The notes: generated from the letters alone by a model not told the origin. A DNA stretch of 64,000 nucleotides from Corynebacterium liangguodongii (GCF_003070865.1 NZ_CP026948.1:124001-188000), one strand, 5' to 3'. Shown: positions 49,020 through 59,009, counted from the stretch's first letter. Numbers and translations: made by a program.

Positions 49020-49550
49020 ATGAAACGCATGACTTTTTCGGATCGTGCGCGCCTCCGCACTGCCGCGGCGGCGCTTGCGCTCACCGCAGCCGTGGCCGCG
49101 CCGGCCGCGCCGCCGGTGAGCGCCCAGCCGTCGGCCACGGGCACCGCCGCGCCGTCGACGCCGGTCGATCCCGCCCGCTTCGAGGAGACCGACCACGGCT
49201 TAGAGCTAGGCATCGCCCCGGGCGAGACCATCGTGCTCGAGCCCACCGAGGCACACCCGTTGACCTACCGCATCACGGAAGGGGAAGACTCGACGCTGCC
49301 GGCCGGGTGGAGCGTGCTCACCAGCCCCAAGGGGCTGCGCATCACCGCCCCGCTCACCGCCCCCGAGGGTGACTACGCAGCAGTATCCGTGCGCACCGAT
49401 GGGGGCGAGGAGAGGGATCTGCGCGTGACCATCGAGCGCAGCGAACCCGCCGAGCTGAAGGCCGCAGCGCCGGGTTCTGCCGCGCCCGCGGGATCCTCGA
49501 GCTGGATCGGGGATCTCATCGGCCGGGTGGCCACCTTCCTCTCCGCCTAG
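49020..49550 (+). CDS. Small secreted protein
   Basis: This is a 176-residue protein with a Sec signal peptide ending near PPVSAQ (residue 36) and no other membrane segment until a mildly hydrophobic C-terminus (IGDLIGRVATFLSA). The middle resembles a beta-rich domain. It corresponds by position to the small secreted protein between asd and sigC in C. glutamicum. ATG 49020 is preferred over TTG 48960 because the signal peptide begins there. It ends 4 bases into the convergent sigC. The function is unknown. Confidence 0.78.
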   Translation: MKRMTFSDRARLRTAAAALALTAAVAAPAAPPVSAQPSATGTAAPSTPVDPARFEETDHGLELGIAPGETIVLEPTEAHPLTYRITEGEDSTLPAGWSVLTSPKGLRITAPLTAPEGDYAAVSVRTDGGEERDLRVTIERSEPAELKAAAPGSAAPAGSSSWIGDLIGRVATFLSA

Positions 49551-50104
49551 CGGGGCCGATCCGGCGCCCCGCCGGCGCCCTCGATGAGGTCGCGGCGCGC
49601 GCGGGCGACTCGGGAGCGGATGGTGCCCACCCGCACGCCCGCGATGCGGGCAGCCTCTTCGTAGGTGTAGCCCATGACTTGCGTGAGCACGATCGCTTCG
49701 CGCCGCTCGGCCGGCAAGGCGTCGATAAGCATGCGCGCGTCGATGACCTCCGACCACGTGTTCGGGTTGTCAGGGCTGGCGCTGCGGGAGGCGGCGTCGG
49801 CGTAGTCGGTCGCGGAGGTGCGCGGGCGCGCCATATCGTGGCGCACCGAATCCACCCACGCGCGACGCGCCAGCGTAAGCAGCCAGGTGCGTGCCGACGA
49901 CCGCCCGGCGAACCTCGGCAGCGCCTTCAGCACACGCAGGTAGGTCTCCTGGGTCAAGTCATCTGCCTGCTCCCGGCCCGCGAGGTGGGCGAGAAACCTC
50001 CACACGTCCGCCTGGGTCTGTTCAATAAACGTCGTGAGCGCGTCGCGATCGCCCCGGCCCGCGCGCAAGGCGAGCTCGGTGACAAAATCGTCAGGGCTGC
50101 TCAC
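49547..50104 (-). CDS. sigC: ECF-family sigma factor SigC
   Basis: This is an alternative sigma factor of 185 residues from GTG 50104 (199 from ATG 50146). Sigma region 2 includes DVWRFLAHLAGREQADDLTQETYLRVLKAL, and region 4 has LPAERREAIVLTQVMGYTYEEAARIAGV followed by the DNA-recognition helix. No anti-sigma gene is adjacent. By synteny (asd, secreted protein, sigC, katA) it is C. glutamicum SigC, which has been linked to the response to impaired cytochrome aa3 oxidase. It is divergent from katA. Confidence 0.9.
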   Translation of the reverse strand: MSSPDDFVTELALRAGRGDRDALTTFIEQTQADVWRFLAHLAGREQADDLTQETYLRVLKALPRFAGRSSARTWLLTLARRAWVDSVRHDMARPRTSATDYADAASRSASPDNPNTWSEVIDARMLIDALPAERREAIVLTQVMGYTYEEAARIAGVRVGTIRSRVARARRDLIEGAGGAPDRPR

Positions 50105-50272
50105 GGGTGAAAACCATACCAGGGCCAAGCGCGGAGCTAGAGGCATGGTAAAAGCGGCGAATTTACTGAGGGTCGTTGCCGACCACGCGTGCGACACGTA
50201 CAGTTGGAACCGGATATCACAAGTCCGTACATACAAGCTATACCCCCACATGAAGGCTAGGAGGCCGACATT

Positions 50273-51829
50273 ATGGCAGACCAATCCAAGGCAGAGGAGA
50301 TCGTCGCACGCGGCGAGCGTCCCGCCGGCAACGGCCAGAGCACCCAGCTCGGTGGACAGCCCGTCGCATCCGAGAACATTTCGGCGACCGTTGGCCGTCA
50401 GGGCCCCATTGCCCTCGATGACATCCACCTCATTGAGAAGCTCGCCCACTTCAACCGTGAGAACGTGCCTGAGCGTATCCCCCACGCCAAGGGCCACGGT
50501 GCGTTTGGTGAGTTGCACATCACCGAGGATGTCTCGAAGTACACCAAGGCTAAGCTTTTCCAGCCCGGTACCGTCACGCCGATGGCTATCCGTTTCTCCA
50601 CCGTGGCGGGCGAGGCAGGCTCCCCGGACACCTGGCGCGACGTGCACGGCTTCGCCCTGCGTTTCTACACCGAGGACGGCAACTACGACATCGTGGGTAA
50701 CAACACCCCGACGTTCTTCCTGCGCGACCCGATGAAGTTCCCGGACTTCATCCACTCCCAGAAGCGCCGCCCGGACTCCGGCCTGCGCGACGACGAGATG
50801 CAGTGGGATTTCTGGACCCGCACCCCTGAGTCCGCCCACCAGGTGACCTACCTGCTCGGTGATCGCGGCACGCCGAAGACCTCCCGCCACCAGGACGGCT
50901 TCGGCTCCCACACTTACCAGTGGGTCAACGAAGAGGGCCAGGCGGTCTGGATTAAGTACCACTTCAAGACCCGCCAGGGCTGGGAGACCTTCACCGACGA
51001 GGAAGCCGCAGAGGTTGCCGGCCAGAACGCCGACTACCACCGCGAGGACCTCTACAACGCGATCGCCAACGGCGACTTCCCCATCTGGGACGTCAAGGTG
51101 CAGATCATGCCGTTCGAGGACGCGGAGAACTACCGCTTCAACCCGTTCGACCTGACCAAGACCTGGTCCCAGAAGGACTACCCGCTCGTCGACGTGGGGT
51201 ACTTCGTGCTTAACCGCAACCCGAAGAACTACCACGCCCAGATCGAGCAGATCGCCCTCGACCCGGCCAACCTGGTCCCCGGCGTCGGCCTGTCCCCGGA
51301 CCGTATGCTCCAGGGCCGCGTCTTCGCCTACGCCGACCAGCACCGCTACCGCATCGGGCCGAACTACAAGGACCTGCCGGTCAACCGCCCGATCAACGAG
51401 GTCAACACCTACGCGGAGCGCGGCCCGATGGCGTACTTCTTCAGCAACGAGGGCGAGCCGAACTACTCCCCGAACCACACGGGCAAGGGAGCCGGCTTCC
51501 TGGACAACGGTGAGGATTCTTCCTCGAACCACACCGACTACGGCCAGGCCTCGAACCTGTACGTCAACCCGGACCCGCATGGCACCGACCTCAACCGCGT
51601 CGCCTACGTCAAGCACGCTGAGGACGACGACTTCGGCCAGGCCCGCACCCTCTACACCGAGGTGTTCGACGACGCCGCCCGCGAGCGTTTCGTCAACAAC
51701 GTGACCAACAAGATGCTCCCGATCACCAACAAGGACATCGAAGAGCGCGTCTTTGCCTACTGGGGCAACGTCGATGCTGACCTGGAGCAGAAGCTGCGCG
51801 CCGAGCTGGCCCGCAAGCGCGAGGTCTAG
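50273..51829 (+). CDS. katA: Monofunctional haem catalase
   Basis: This enzyme disproportionates hydrogen peroxide in the cytoplasm. It has 518 residues. The distal His motif is ERIPHAKGHGAFG, the Asn-containing FALRFYTEDGNYDIVGNN follows, and the proximal haem Tyr is in R-x-F-x-Y of GRVFAYADQHRYRIG (about 345-358). NADPH-binding clade residues cannot be judged by eye. AGGAGG sits 9 bases before the ATG, and a strong terminator follows. Confidence 0.96.
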   Translation: MADQSKAEEIVARGERPAGNGQSTQLGGQPVASENISATVGRQGPIALDDIHLIEKLAHFNRENVPERIPHAKGHGAFGELHITEDVSKYTKAKLFQPGTVTPMAIRFSTVAGEAGSPDTWRDVHGFALRFYTEDGNYDIVGNNTPTFFLRDPMKFPDFIHSQKRRPDSGLRDDEMQWDFWTRTPESAHQVTYLLGDRGTPKTSRHQDGFGSHTYQWVNEEGQAVWIKYHFKTRQGWETFTDEEAAEVAGQNADYHREDLYNAIANGDFPIWDVKVQIMPFEDAENYRFNPFDLTKTWSQKDYPLVDVGYFVLNRNPKNYHAQIEQIALDPANLVPGVGLSPDRMLQGRVFAYADQHRYRIGPNYKDLPVNRPINEVNTYAERGPMAYFFSNEGEPNYSPNHTGKGAGFLDNGEDSSSNHTDYGQASNLYVNPDPHGTDLNRVAYVKHAEDDDFGQARTLYTEVFDDAARERFVNNVTNKMLPITNKDIEERVFAYWGNVDADLEQKLRAELARKREV

Positions 51830-51856
51830 AGCCTCACTGCGAAAATATCGGTGAAC

Positions 51857-51906
51857 AAAGCCCCCACAGGGCCCAGATGAAATGAGCTGGCCCCTGTGGG
51901 GGCTTT
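51857..51906. terminator. Bidirectional terminator after katA
   Basis: A long stem of about 20 bp (AAAGCCCCCACAGGG with its complement, one mismatch) is flanked by A- and T-runs on either side, so it can work on both strands. Confidence 0.88.
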
Positions 51907-52018
51907 GATGTTCGCGATATAGCGAGGCGTTGCTGCTCGCGCAATCGAGACTGCCAAGACGGGATTTGGGCTGATCACCTGGGGTATCCCGGGCGATCAG
52001 CCCATGTGGCTTATCGTG

Positions 52019-52044
52019 CCGCCTGTGTGGGGAAACACAGGCGG
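52019..52044 (-). terminator. Terminator of the large metallophosphoesterase gene
   Basis: A perfect 10-bp stem CCGCCTGTGT/ACACAGGCGG with a 6-base loop lies 9 bases after the stop. A second hairpin (about 51968-52002, GGGCTGATC/GATCAGCCC) lies between it and the katA terminator. The T-tract is weak. Confidence 0.6.
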
Positions 52045-52052
52045 ATCAGTTG

Positions 52053-55000
52053 CTACAGCCGGATGTTGAAGCGGGCGAGGATATCAGCGGCAGCGTTCGG
52101 GAAGAAGGTGTTGATCAGCCCGGCGACAATGGCGATCGCTCCAGTCGCGCCGAGTACGGTGCCAATGATGCCGCCGATCAAGCCCGACCGAGTGGTGGCT
52201 GGCATAGAGCTTGACGTGGACGACCCATCGTCGCCAGTGCTTGAGCCCGGGTGGGAATCGCCGCTCACCGTAACGGTTCGCGTTGCGGTGGTTTGGTTGC
52301 CTGCCGCGTCGGTTGCAGTGTAGACGAGCTCGTAGGTTCCGGCCTTCGAGGTATCCACGGCGCCGGCAACGTTTACCGAAGAGATGATGTCGCCGTCGAC
52401 CTCGTCGGTGGCTTCTACGCCGGCGAGAGGATCAAAGCGATCACCGATCTTCAGCACGGTTTCTTTGGGGACAGTCAGCAAAGGTGCCTTGAAGTCACCG
52501 GTCTGGTTGTCATTGCGGGTCGCGGTGAAGATACTCATTTGCGTAAGCGTGGAGGTGAGTTCCGTGTCATTCCCCGCATCGCGGCTCACCGCGTACCACG
52601 CGTACTCTTTGCCAGGCTCGAGGCCGGTCCAGGTGACGCTGGCGGGCCATCCAGACTTGGTCTTTACCTCGCCAATCACTTCGTCGGTCGGTGTGGTGAC
52701 CTCGACCGAGGTTGTAGAGAAGCTCGTCGAGCGGTTGGTGAGCTGAATCGGCAGCGCGAACTCGTCCTCGTTGCCGTTGTAGCGGCCACGCGGGTCGTAC
52801 TCCGATGCGCCGAAGTTGTCTAGGAACGGGGAGTAGGTAGTGACCTGCACGGTGGACTCCCCGCTGTCCGGGTTGGCGCGGAACTGGAACAGGCGGAGGA
52901 AAGACGCGCCGAGCTTAAGCATGTCGGCGGCAGACCTGCCGTCTACCCCAGCGAGCCCCACCTCGCCAGCAGGGATCTCGTACTCCTGGTAGTCGGACAA
53001 GAGTTCCAGGACATTATTTCCCTTGTCGGTGACGTCACGGCGGACGTTAATGGCCACGCCGTTTTCGTGCCCGGAAAGCACCATCGCAACATTGGGGTTC
53101 TTGTCCACGACCTCGCTTTGGATCATCGAGCCGTCGTAGGACAGATAACCATCGTGACCATTCGCGGCTGTCGACGGGCCCAGGTAGCTGTGCGCTACAA
53201 CGATTCCATTACGGTCCTTAAACTGCTTGAGAACGCTATCAGCCCAGGCTGCCTCATCCGCGTCCACCCCGTAGCCGAGGTGAACCACGACGAACTCCAT
53301 CCCGTTTGGAGCGGTAAACAGGTCATAGTGGTTGCTGTTGTCCCCTTCTTTCCAGGGGTGGTACGTTGCCTGCGCTTGTTGCCAACCGGGGCTGTTGGAG
53401 AGCGCTTCGTAGTCTTCCGGCCCGAAGTAGTCGTTGAAGAGGATCTTTTCACCATTCTTGCCGTCCTCGGTGCCGTTGCGGTTGTCGTGATTGCCCGCGA
53501 GCACGCCGTGGGGAAGTTCTGCCTTTTCGAACTCATCATGAATCTGCTTGGCAAACTCAAATTCCTTGATGGCGCGTGCGCGCTTCTGCTCTTCCTCTGC
53601 ACCGTAGTCTGCAAGCACCCAGTTCTCAATGACGTCGCCGGAGTGAGCCATGTAGGCGATCTTTTTGCTTTCTCGGTTCTCTACGATCCAATCGAGCTGT
53701 TCCTTGTAGGCCCGTGCCCACACGTCGCGCTGTTGCTCGCTGTAGGAATCCTCAGTGGCGCCCTCGGAGAGGAACTGAGTATCCGTCATGTGCGCGATCG
53801 AGAAATCGTAATCGGCAGGATCCGCGAACGTTCCCTTCTCAGTCTCTGGTAAGAGCGCAAACGGGTCGATGCCGAGCACAAGGACGTGGGCTGAGCCGTC
53901 GGCGACGTGCTCCTGCTTCAGGGCACCTGTTAGGGTCGTCTCACCTTGAGCGACACCATTGCCGGTACTCAGAGCATCCCATGTGTTCGATGTGGGGTTC
54001 CATACAAGCAGGCGCGCCTGGCGTGTCGGGTCAAGCATTCCGGTCCAGCGCACGGACTGTCCCTCGCGGAATGACTTGACGGGCACATCGAAGCGCTGGA
54101 AAGCTTGCTTACCTTCGTGTGCAGCGAGAGACCGCCCCTCTGCGGGGATTTCCTGCTGGTCGGTGTACTCGAAATCCAAGGTAGTGGGCATAGCGGAACC
54201 CATCAGCCCCTGGAACGACTCCGAAGGGGTCGTGATCTCTCCTTTGTAGAAGGTCGTCGTGATATCTCCGCCCGAAGGATTGACGGCGTTTGCGGACAGC
54301 GCAACTCCGTTGGCACCAGCGACGTTCGTTGTGCCCGATGCAATGAGGTTGTTGGGGGAGGTAAACGAAACGGTCTCATTGATGGGCTGGCCAAAGACGG
54401 TTGACCCCGTTGCAGTGATGGTGTGCTCTCCCGCCTTGAGGCCCGGACCGATCAGGTCACCGGGCTTCAAGGGGGCGCCATCTAGCGTATAGGTCATATC
54501 TGCTGCCACGAGATCCGGATTGCTCCACGTGGCTTCAAAAGCGGTCTCTTGCGTGATCTCGCTCCCCTGGGCCGGAGCAACGGAAGTGAGAGTGGGCACC
54601 GTGTAGACGTTGCTGCCGAGCATGTCTCGGCTCAGCGCAGAGATCTCGTCGGGAGTAAGTCCGCGGGAATAGAGGTTTGAATTAGCAAGGGTCAGGTTGC
54701 CGTGGTACTGTGCCGACCCGTCGCCTGCATCAGAGGCGAGCGTCCAGATCCGGGCGCGATAATTGGTGGGGGGCTTCAACGACGGAGACGGAGTGCGCAC
54801 GGAGGCGGCCAGCTCGCCATTGACGTACAGCTTGGCAACGCTGCCTTCAAGAACACCCACCACGTGGTACCAGCGATGGGGTTCGACCTTAACCCGCGCG
54901 TAGTTGTACTCGCCGGTGCTCACAGCGAAAGTGAGATAGTCCTGGTAGAGCGAAAGGGAAAACCCTCCACTTTGCTTATTCGAACAGATGCCGGCCTCGC

Positions 55001-56096
55001 CAGAAGTAGGGAGAGGTGCGTCATAGCGGAAGGTGCACTCGACCGAGAAGTTGTCCCCGAGGTGGCCGTACACATCGTGCTCGTAGGTCCCATCCGGGTT
55101 GGAAGTATCGCCGATGGTGTAGAGAACCGCCGTGTTGTCGAACTTTGCAACGCGACGGTTTAGCGCCTGGTCATCGCGCAGGATCATTTCGCCGTCGGTT
55201 GAGTAGTCGCGATCTTGGTGCTGGATATCAACAAAGGGGGTCTCCTGCGGGGCATTATTGATGTCGACATTGAGAACGTCGGGAACGACCTCTGCTGCAG
55301 AACGGTTGTAGAAAGACTCCGCCCGTGCGGCTACGTCGGCGTCGTCAAGAGCTTGCCCGTAGAGCTGCACGTTGCCGATTCGTGCGTTCGCGTAGTTGTC
55401 CAACATCGCATTGGAACCCGAGTCGGCGCCGATAGCGAAGCCCCGAGAGTTTGTGCTTTTCACGAGCTGCATTGTGGGGGCGGTCGGGACTTCTGCGACG
55501 AGCTCTCCATCGAGGTAGAGCTTGGCTGAACCTCCGCCAAAGACACCCGTGGCGTGGTACCAGCGATCGCCTTGGATGGGGGCGCCAGCCTTCTTATATC
55601 CCGTGCCGTCGTGGACTGAAAACTGCACCTGCCCCTTGTCCACGAGCAAGGCGAACCCGCCTCCGGCCTTGTTCCCGCACAGCGTCACCTCATTCGGAGG
55701 CAGCTCGGTGTTGTAACGGAATGAACACTCGAGGCTAAAACCATCGAGCGGCACGGCATACTTGTCACCCGGATCATTCAAATTGATCACGTATCCGTCA
55801 TCGTCAAATTGGGCGACAGTCCTGCCGAGCTTTCCGTCGAAGGTGAGCTGCGGATCCCCGAAAGGTGTGACTGTGCGGTTTGCCGCTGTGTCGGTAGGTG
55901 CGTCCTGGCTGCTGAAATCCACGTCGATGATGTCTGCCGCGGGAGCCTGCGCGGCGGGGGCAGCACTAGAGGGAGCGACTAGCGGAGATTCGACCGCGGC
56001 GGGCACGATGACCGTGGCAACAGACGCCACTGTCGCTGCCGCGATGCACAGCGAAAGTCCATGGACTCGAAGAGGGAGGGAAGAAGACGGGGACAT
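52053..56096 (-). CDS. Giant secreted metallophosphoesterase with LamG and Ig-like domains
   Basis: This is a 1347-residue exported protein with a Sec signal peptide (first 45 or so residues). Two LamG/concanavalin-like domains follow (about 60-270 and 290-500), then an Ig-like linker, and a calcineurin-type phosphoesterase core with metal-site motifs HMTDTQF, AHSGDVIENW, GNHDNRNGTE, VAHSYLGP and LSGHENG. A fibronectin-like segment and a DUF5011 Ig domain precede a Ser/Gly-rich spacer and a C-terminal hydrophobic helix (AAT-RSGLIGGIIGTVLGAT). No canonical LPXTG motif is seen, so anchoring may be by the terminal helix. AAGGA before ATG 56096 decides the start. Confidence 0.9.
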   Translation of the reverse strand: MSPSSSLPLRVHGLSLCIAAATVASVATVIVPAAVESPLVAPSSAAPAAQAPAADIIDVDFSSQDAPTDTAANRTVTPFGDPQLTFDGKLGRTVAQFDDDGYVINLNDPGDKYAVPLDGFSLECSFRYNTELPPNEVTLCGNKAGGGFALLVDKGQVQFSVHDGTGYKKAGAPIQGDRWYHATGVFGGGSAKLYLDGELVAEVPTAPTMQLVKSTNSRGFAIGADSGSNAMLDNYANARIGNVQLYGQALDDADVAARAESFYNRSAAEVVPDVLNVDINNAPQETPFVDIQHQDRDYSTDGEMILRDDQALNRRVAKFDNTAVLYTIGDTSNPDGTYEHDVYGHLGDNFSVECTFRYDAPLPTSGEAGICSNKQSGGFSLSLYQDYLTFAVSTGEYNYARVKVEPHRWYHVVGVLEGSVAKLYVNGELAASVRTPSPSLKPPTNYRARIWTLASDAGDGSAQYHGNLTLANSNLYSRGLTPDEISALSRDMLGSNVYTVPTLTSVAPAQGSEITQETAFEATWSNPDLVAADMTYTLDGAPLKPGDLIGPGLKAGEHTITATGSTVFGQPINETVSFTSPNNLIASGTTNVAGANGVALSANAVNPSGGDITTTFYKGEITTPSESFQGLMGSAMPTTLDFEYTDQQEIPAEGRSLAAHEGKQAFQRFDVPVKSFREGQSVRWTGMLDPTRQARLLVWNPTSNTWDALSTGNGVAQGETTLTGALKQEHVADGSAHVLVLGIDPFALLPETEKGTFADPADYDFSIAHMTDTQFLSEGATEDSYSEQQRDVWARAYKEQLDWIVENRESKKIAYMAHSGDVIENWVLADYGAEEEQKRARAIKEFEFAKQIHDEFEKAELPHGVLAGNHDNRNGTEDGKNGEKILFNDYFGPEDYEALSNSPGWQQAQATYHPWKEGDNSNHYDLFTAPNGMEFVVVHLGYGVDADEAAWADSVLKQFKDRNGIVVAHSYLGPSTAANGHDGYLSYDGSMIQSEVVDKNPNVAMVLSGHENGVAINVRRDVTDKGNNVLELLSDYQEYEIPAGEVGLAGVDGRSAADMLKLGASFLRLFQFRANPDSGESTVQVTTYSPFLDNFGASEYDPRGRYNGNEDEFALPIQLTNRSTSFSTTSVEVTTPTDEVIGEVKTKSGWPASVTWTGLEPGKEYAWYAVSRDAGNDTELTSTLTQMSIFTATRNDNQTGDFKAPLLTVPKETVLKIGDRFDPLAGVEATDEVDGDIISSVNVAGAVDTSKAGTYELVYTATDAAGNQTTATRTVTVSGDSHPGSSTGDDGSSTSSSMPATTRSGLIGGIIGTVLGATGAIAIVAGLINTFFPNAAADILARFNIRL

Positions 56097-56569
56097 GTGG
56101 TCATCCTTATGTAATGAGATGGGCATGGCTGAATGAGAGCCTCCGACACGTGTGCGTCAATATAGCCTTGCATTGTGCTTGGCGTGAACGCAGCTCAAGA
56201 TAGTAGGTGCCTGTGATGTCTGGGCTATGAATCTTAAGTAACCCATCGGTGAATTCTTGGGTTGGGGCTCTGAGGTGCGCAGTGCCAGGTGTGTCATATC
56301 GCATCGAATTTTTTGAATTCGAACGAAGGGGGGTCGCACCTAAGAGTATGCGTGGGCCTCATTGTCAGTGCCTGGCCTGCTAATCGACGCAACCGCTCCC
56401 CATCCCTGGGTGAGCCGCGGCGGAGACGGATTCGAAAAATCTTTATGTGTGATCCTTCTTATAGATATTTTCTTTTCGGTTGTTTAGCCTGCTGCCCAGC
56501 GCCGCGGAGAGAGCTGTGGACGCGGCACATTTCCACTCTGTCCTGTCAATAACCTAAGAAAGGTCTCTC
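56097..56569. promoter_or_regulatory. Divergent promoter region between two secreted phosphoesterases
   Basis: About 470 bases, AT-richer than the flanks, with no supported gene. It must hold the promoters of the metallophosphoesterase (left) and the glycerophosphodiester phosphodiesterase (right). AGAAAGG at 56558 is the right gene's ribosome site. I could not identify a definite regulator box. Confidence 0.5.
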
Positions 56570-58462
56570 ATGAGAGGTAAGGAAAAAGCGCGGCGCCACG
56601 CATACGTTTTTTTCATGATCCTGGTGTGGACAATGGCGGCTGCCGCTGTGAGTCCAGCCTCGTCCCGGGCCCAGCAACCAGCATCTGCTCCAGTGTGTCC
56701 TACATGGCAGCAGCAATATGAACAGCTGATCCACCCTGCCATTGGGGGAAGGGTCATCACCGCTCGGCACCGCGGGAGCTTTGACGAATCGATCCCGGAG
56801 AACAGCCTCGGTGCCTTCGCCCAAGCGTTCCAAGAGTGCCGGCCCGCGGTAGAAACCGATGTCCGGATGACCAGCGACAAAAAGCTTGTGGTTTTCCACG
56901 ACGTGCGCGTGGGCAAGATGCTTGAGCCGTCCTACGATCCTGAGTCGGATACTGGACCGAACCCTCGCCTGGATTCGCTCACGTTCGATCAGGTGCGGCG
57001 AAAGAGGCTCGTGAAACCCGATCGTACGCCCACGCACTACCTGGTTCCCACCGTGGAAGAGCTCATCCAGCTCATTATTGACTCTGACGCGAATTCACTC
57101 GTGCACCTGGAAATCAAAGAGTCCGAGGCACTGATTCCAACGTTGCGCGTCATAGCCGACAAGGCGCGGCTCTATCCAGGCGCGGAAGTGCCAAAGCGTG
57201 TTGTGGTCAAGTTTGCGATGAACGATGCCCCAACACCGGAACACATGAGGAACCTGTTGGAGCGCGAGGGGCTCCCCCAGGATTTCCTGTTCATGCTCAA
57301 AGTCGACCCGGGCATCGCTGCAAAGCTCAACGAACTTCCTGACATTCCTCAGCCCCCAGAGCTGGAGCTGAGCACAAACGCGTCGCGGGCGGTAGCGAAT
57401 TGGGCCGCGGCAGATCACACGCATGCCCCAGTCATCGAGGTCAATATCAAAGACTCGACCGAGTTCCGTCGCACAGAAAAGGATGCGGGGTCTCGGTTCG
57501 GAGCCTACGAACGGCCGGTAAACCTCGCGCTAGATAACGTCAAGAAGGGGACGATCGCAGAGTTTGTCGCACTAGTCCACTTCTACGGCGCCCGGCTGGG
57601 GGCCTTCGTCCCCGTACCAGATTATGTCATGTTTACTCCTGGCCCTGCGGCGGGATTCACGGTACCGAACACCTATGGCACTAAGGAGCCAATAGTGGCT
57701 ACCGAAGCATTCTTTAACAACACATCGAGCTGCTGCTATCGGTTGGCGGACCGGCGTGCATCCTCACCCGTTGCGGCGGAGAGGCATGATTGGCGCGACA
57801 ACCTGGACTTCCTTCACTCAATTGGCGCGACCGTGCTTACTGCGGACGACACCGATTCGATTGATATCTATGCCTACGAGCAGGGTTATTTGAACCAGGC
57901 CGCCCGCCCGGAGCATACCGCGCCGAAAGCGAATATGAATTCTTCTCTCTATTACGCGATTAGGGAGCGCGCCGTTCCTGATCGGGCTCTTGTGAACATC
58001 CAAGGATGGGACGGCGGAGAGTCCAGCGCCTGGGGAGGAAAGGTGTGCTGGTGGAGCGACCCTGGGAAATTCTTGTGGACGGCAAAGTGCTCACTTCCGC
58101 ACACCGAGTATAGCGACGAGCTTCAGATCGAAACCGTATCCAGGGGCCCGGGGTCAGCAAAAATGAGGATCCGGGATCCAAAGTCGCTCCAATGCGTCTA
58201 CTCCGACCCACACTCTGAAGATCGCGTCTATTGGTCTCCCCGCTGTGACGATCCGCGTGCGCTGTTTACCCGATCACCACAGAGGCGGTTCCTTGATGCC
58301 GATGGCAGAGAAATCAACTTCCAATGGGACGATCGCTACACCATGGGCGTTCCGTACGCCTACAACTTCTTCAGCAGAAAGGATAGAAGTACGTGGTCTC
58401 AGTGGAAGCTAGTCCCAGCTCCCTCCGCCCCGGATTCCCGATCCACCACGGTCACGCCGTAG
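56570..58462 (+). CDS. Secreted glycerophosphodiester phosphodiesterase
   Basis: This is a 630-residue exported protein. Its signal peptide ends near SSRAQQ (residue 35). The GDPD domain (about 55-460) has catalytic HRG in ITARHRGSF, E-x-D in AVETDVRMTSD and the His in VVFHD. A C-terminal ricin-like trefoil domain (about 475-620, several W and C residues) may bind sugars. It hydrolyses glycerophosphodiesters to glycerol-3-phosphate, supplying phosphate and carbon. The last 64 bases overlap the convergent mnhG. ATG 56570 has AGAAAGG upstream. Confidence 0.9.
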   Translation: MRGKEKARRHAYVFFMILVWTMAAAAVSPASSRAQQPASAPVCPTWQQQYEQLIHPAIGGRVITARHRGSFDESIPENSLGAFAQAFQECRPAVETDVRMTSDKKLVVFHDVRVGKMLEPSYDPESDTGPNPRLDSLTFDQVRRKRLVKPDRTPTHYLVPTVEELIQLIIDSDANSLVHLEIKESEALIPTLRVIADKARLYPGAEVPKRVVVKFAMNDAPTPEHMRNLLEREGLPQDFLFMLKVDPGIAAKLNELPDIPQPPELELSTNASRAVANWAAADHTHAPVIEVNIKDSTEFRRTEKDAGSRFGAYERPVNLALDNVKKGTIAEFVALVHFYGARLGAFVPVPDYVMFTPGPAAGFTVPNTYGTKEPIVATEAFFNNTSSCCYRLADRRASSPVAAERHDWRDNLDFLHSIGATVLTADDTDSIDIYAYEQGYLNQAARPEHTAPKANMNSSLYYAIRERAVPDRALVNIQGWDGGESSAWGGKVCWWSDPGKFLWTAKCSLPHTEYSDELQIETVSRGPGSAKMRIRDPKSLQCVYSDPHSEDRVYWSPRCDDPRALFTRSPQRRFLDADGREINFQWDDRYTMGVPYAYNFFSRKDRSTWSQWKLVPAPSAPDSRSTTVTP

Positions 58463-58743
58463 AGGGAGCGCCCCATGACAAAGCTGGCGACAGAGGCGGC
58501 GACCCACACGGCCGCGATGGCCAGTACTGCGCGGAGCGTCTCGCCGACGCTGAACCCGCTCGTTGACCACGTATGGCAGAGCTTAGCGGCGATGAGCAGC
58601 GGGAACGCAACGACAACGAGGGGTCCCATGAGGTTTACCCGCGTAAGCGCGTCGGGGGCACGCAGCTGGAGGATTGTCGTGGCAACGACACACACCGTGG
58701 CCAGGATGACGAGCAGTGAGGAGATGATCTCGGCGATAGTCAT
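58399..58743 (-). CDS. mnhG: Na+/H+ antiporter subunit G
   Basis: This is a 114-residue membrane subunit of the Mrp/Mnh antiporter with three TM helices and the family segment LRAPDALTRVNLMGPL. It starts at 58743 directly at the mnhF stop. The C-terminal 21 codons overlap the 3' end of the convergent GDPD gene. Confidence 0.92.
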   Translation of the reverse strand: MTIAEIISSLLVILATVCVVATTILQLRAPDALTRVNLMGPLVVVAFPLLIAAKLCHTWSTSGFSVGETLRAVLAIAAVWVAASVASFVMGRSLYGVTVVDRESGAEGAGTSFH

Positions 58744-59009
58744 CAGCGCCGCCCCCTCGAGATGATGCGGGCCATCGACAGCGTCGGGATCGTGCCGCAG
58801 ACCAGCGCGGCGAGGATCGCGACTTCGTAGGCGATCATCGTGTCGTTCATCAACGTCCACACGAGGTAGATGGCGACCATGGCGTAGAACACCAGGTCCG
58901 CCATCACCGCGCGCGAGAGCTCGTCGGACGTCGCGATGACCGCGCCGAGCCCGACGAGGAGGCACACGGCCATGACGATCATGCACGCGGTGAGCACGAC
59001 TCCAAACAT
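58743..59009 (-). CDS. mnhF: Na+/H+ antiporter subunit F
   Basis: This is an 88-residue membrane subunit with three TM helices and the family pattern DLVFYAMVAIYLV. It lies between mnhE and mnhG with single-base to 6-base spacing, as in other mrp operons. Confidence 0.9.
   Translation of the reverse strand: MFGVVLTACMIVMAVCLLVGLGAVIATSDELSRAVMADLVFYAMVAIYLVWTLMNDTMIAYEVAILAALVCGTIPTLSMARIISRGRR

Noticed and set aside
49547..51616. 689-codon minus-strand frame through katA
   Set aside because: Only its last 185-199 codons (sigC) are protein-like; the rest is antisense to the clear catalase gene and is a high-GC shadow.
56200..56260. PhoR-type tandem box in the phosphoesterase intergenic region
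   Set aside because: CCTGTGA and CTATGAA occur but the spacing does not fit an 11-base tandem repeat.
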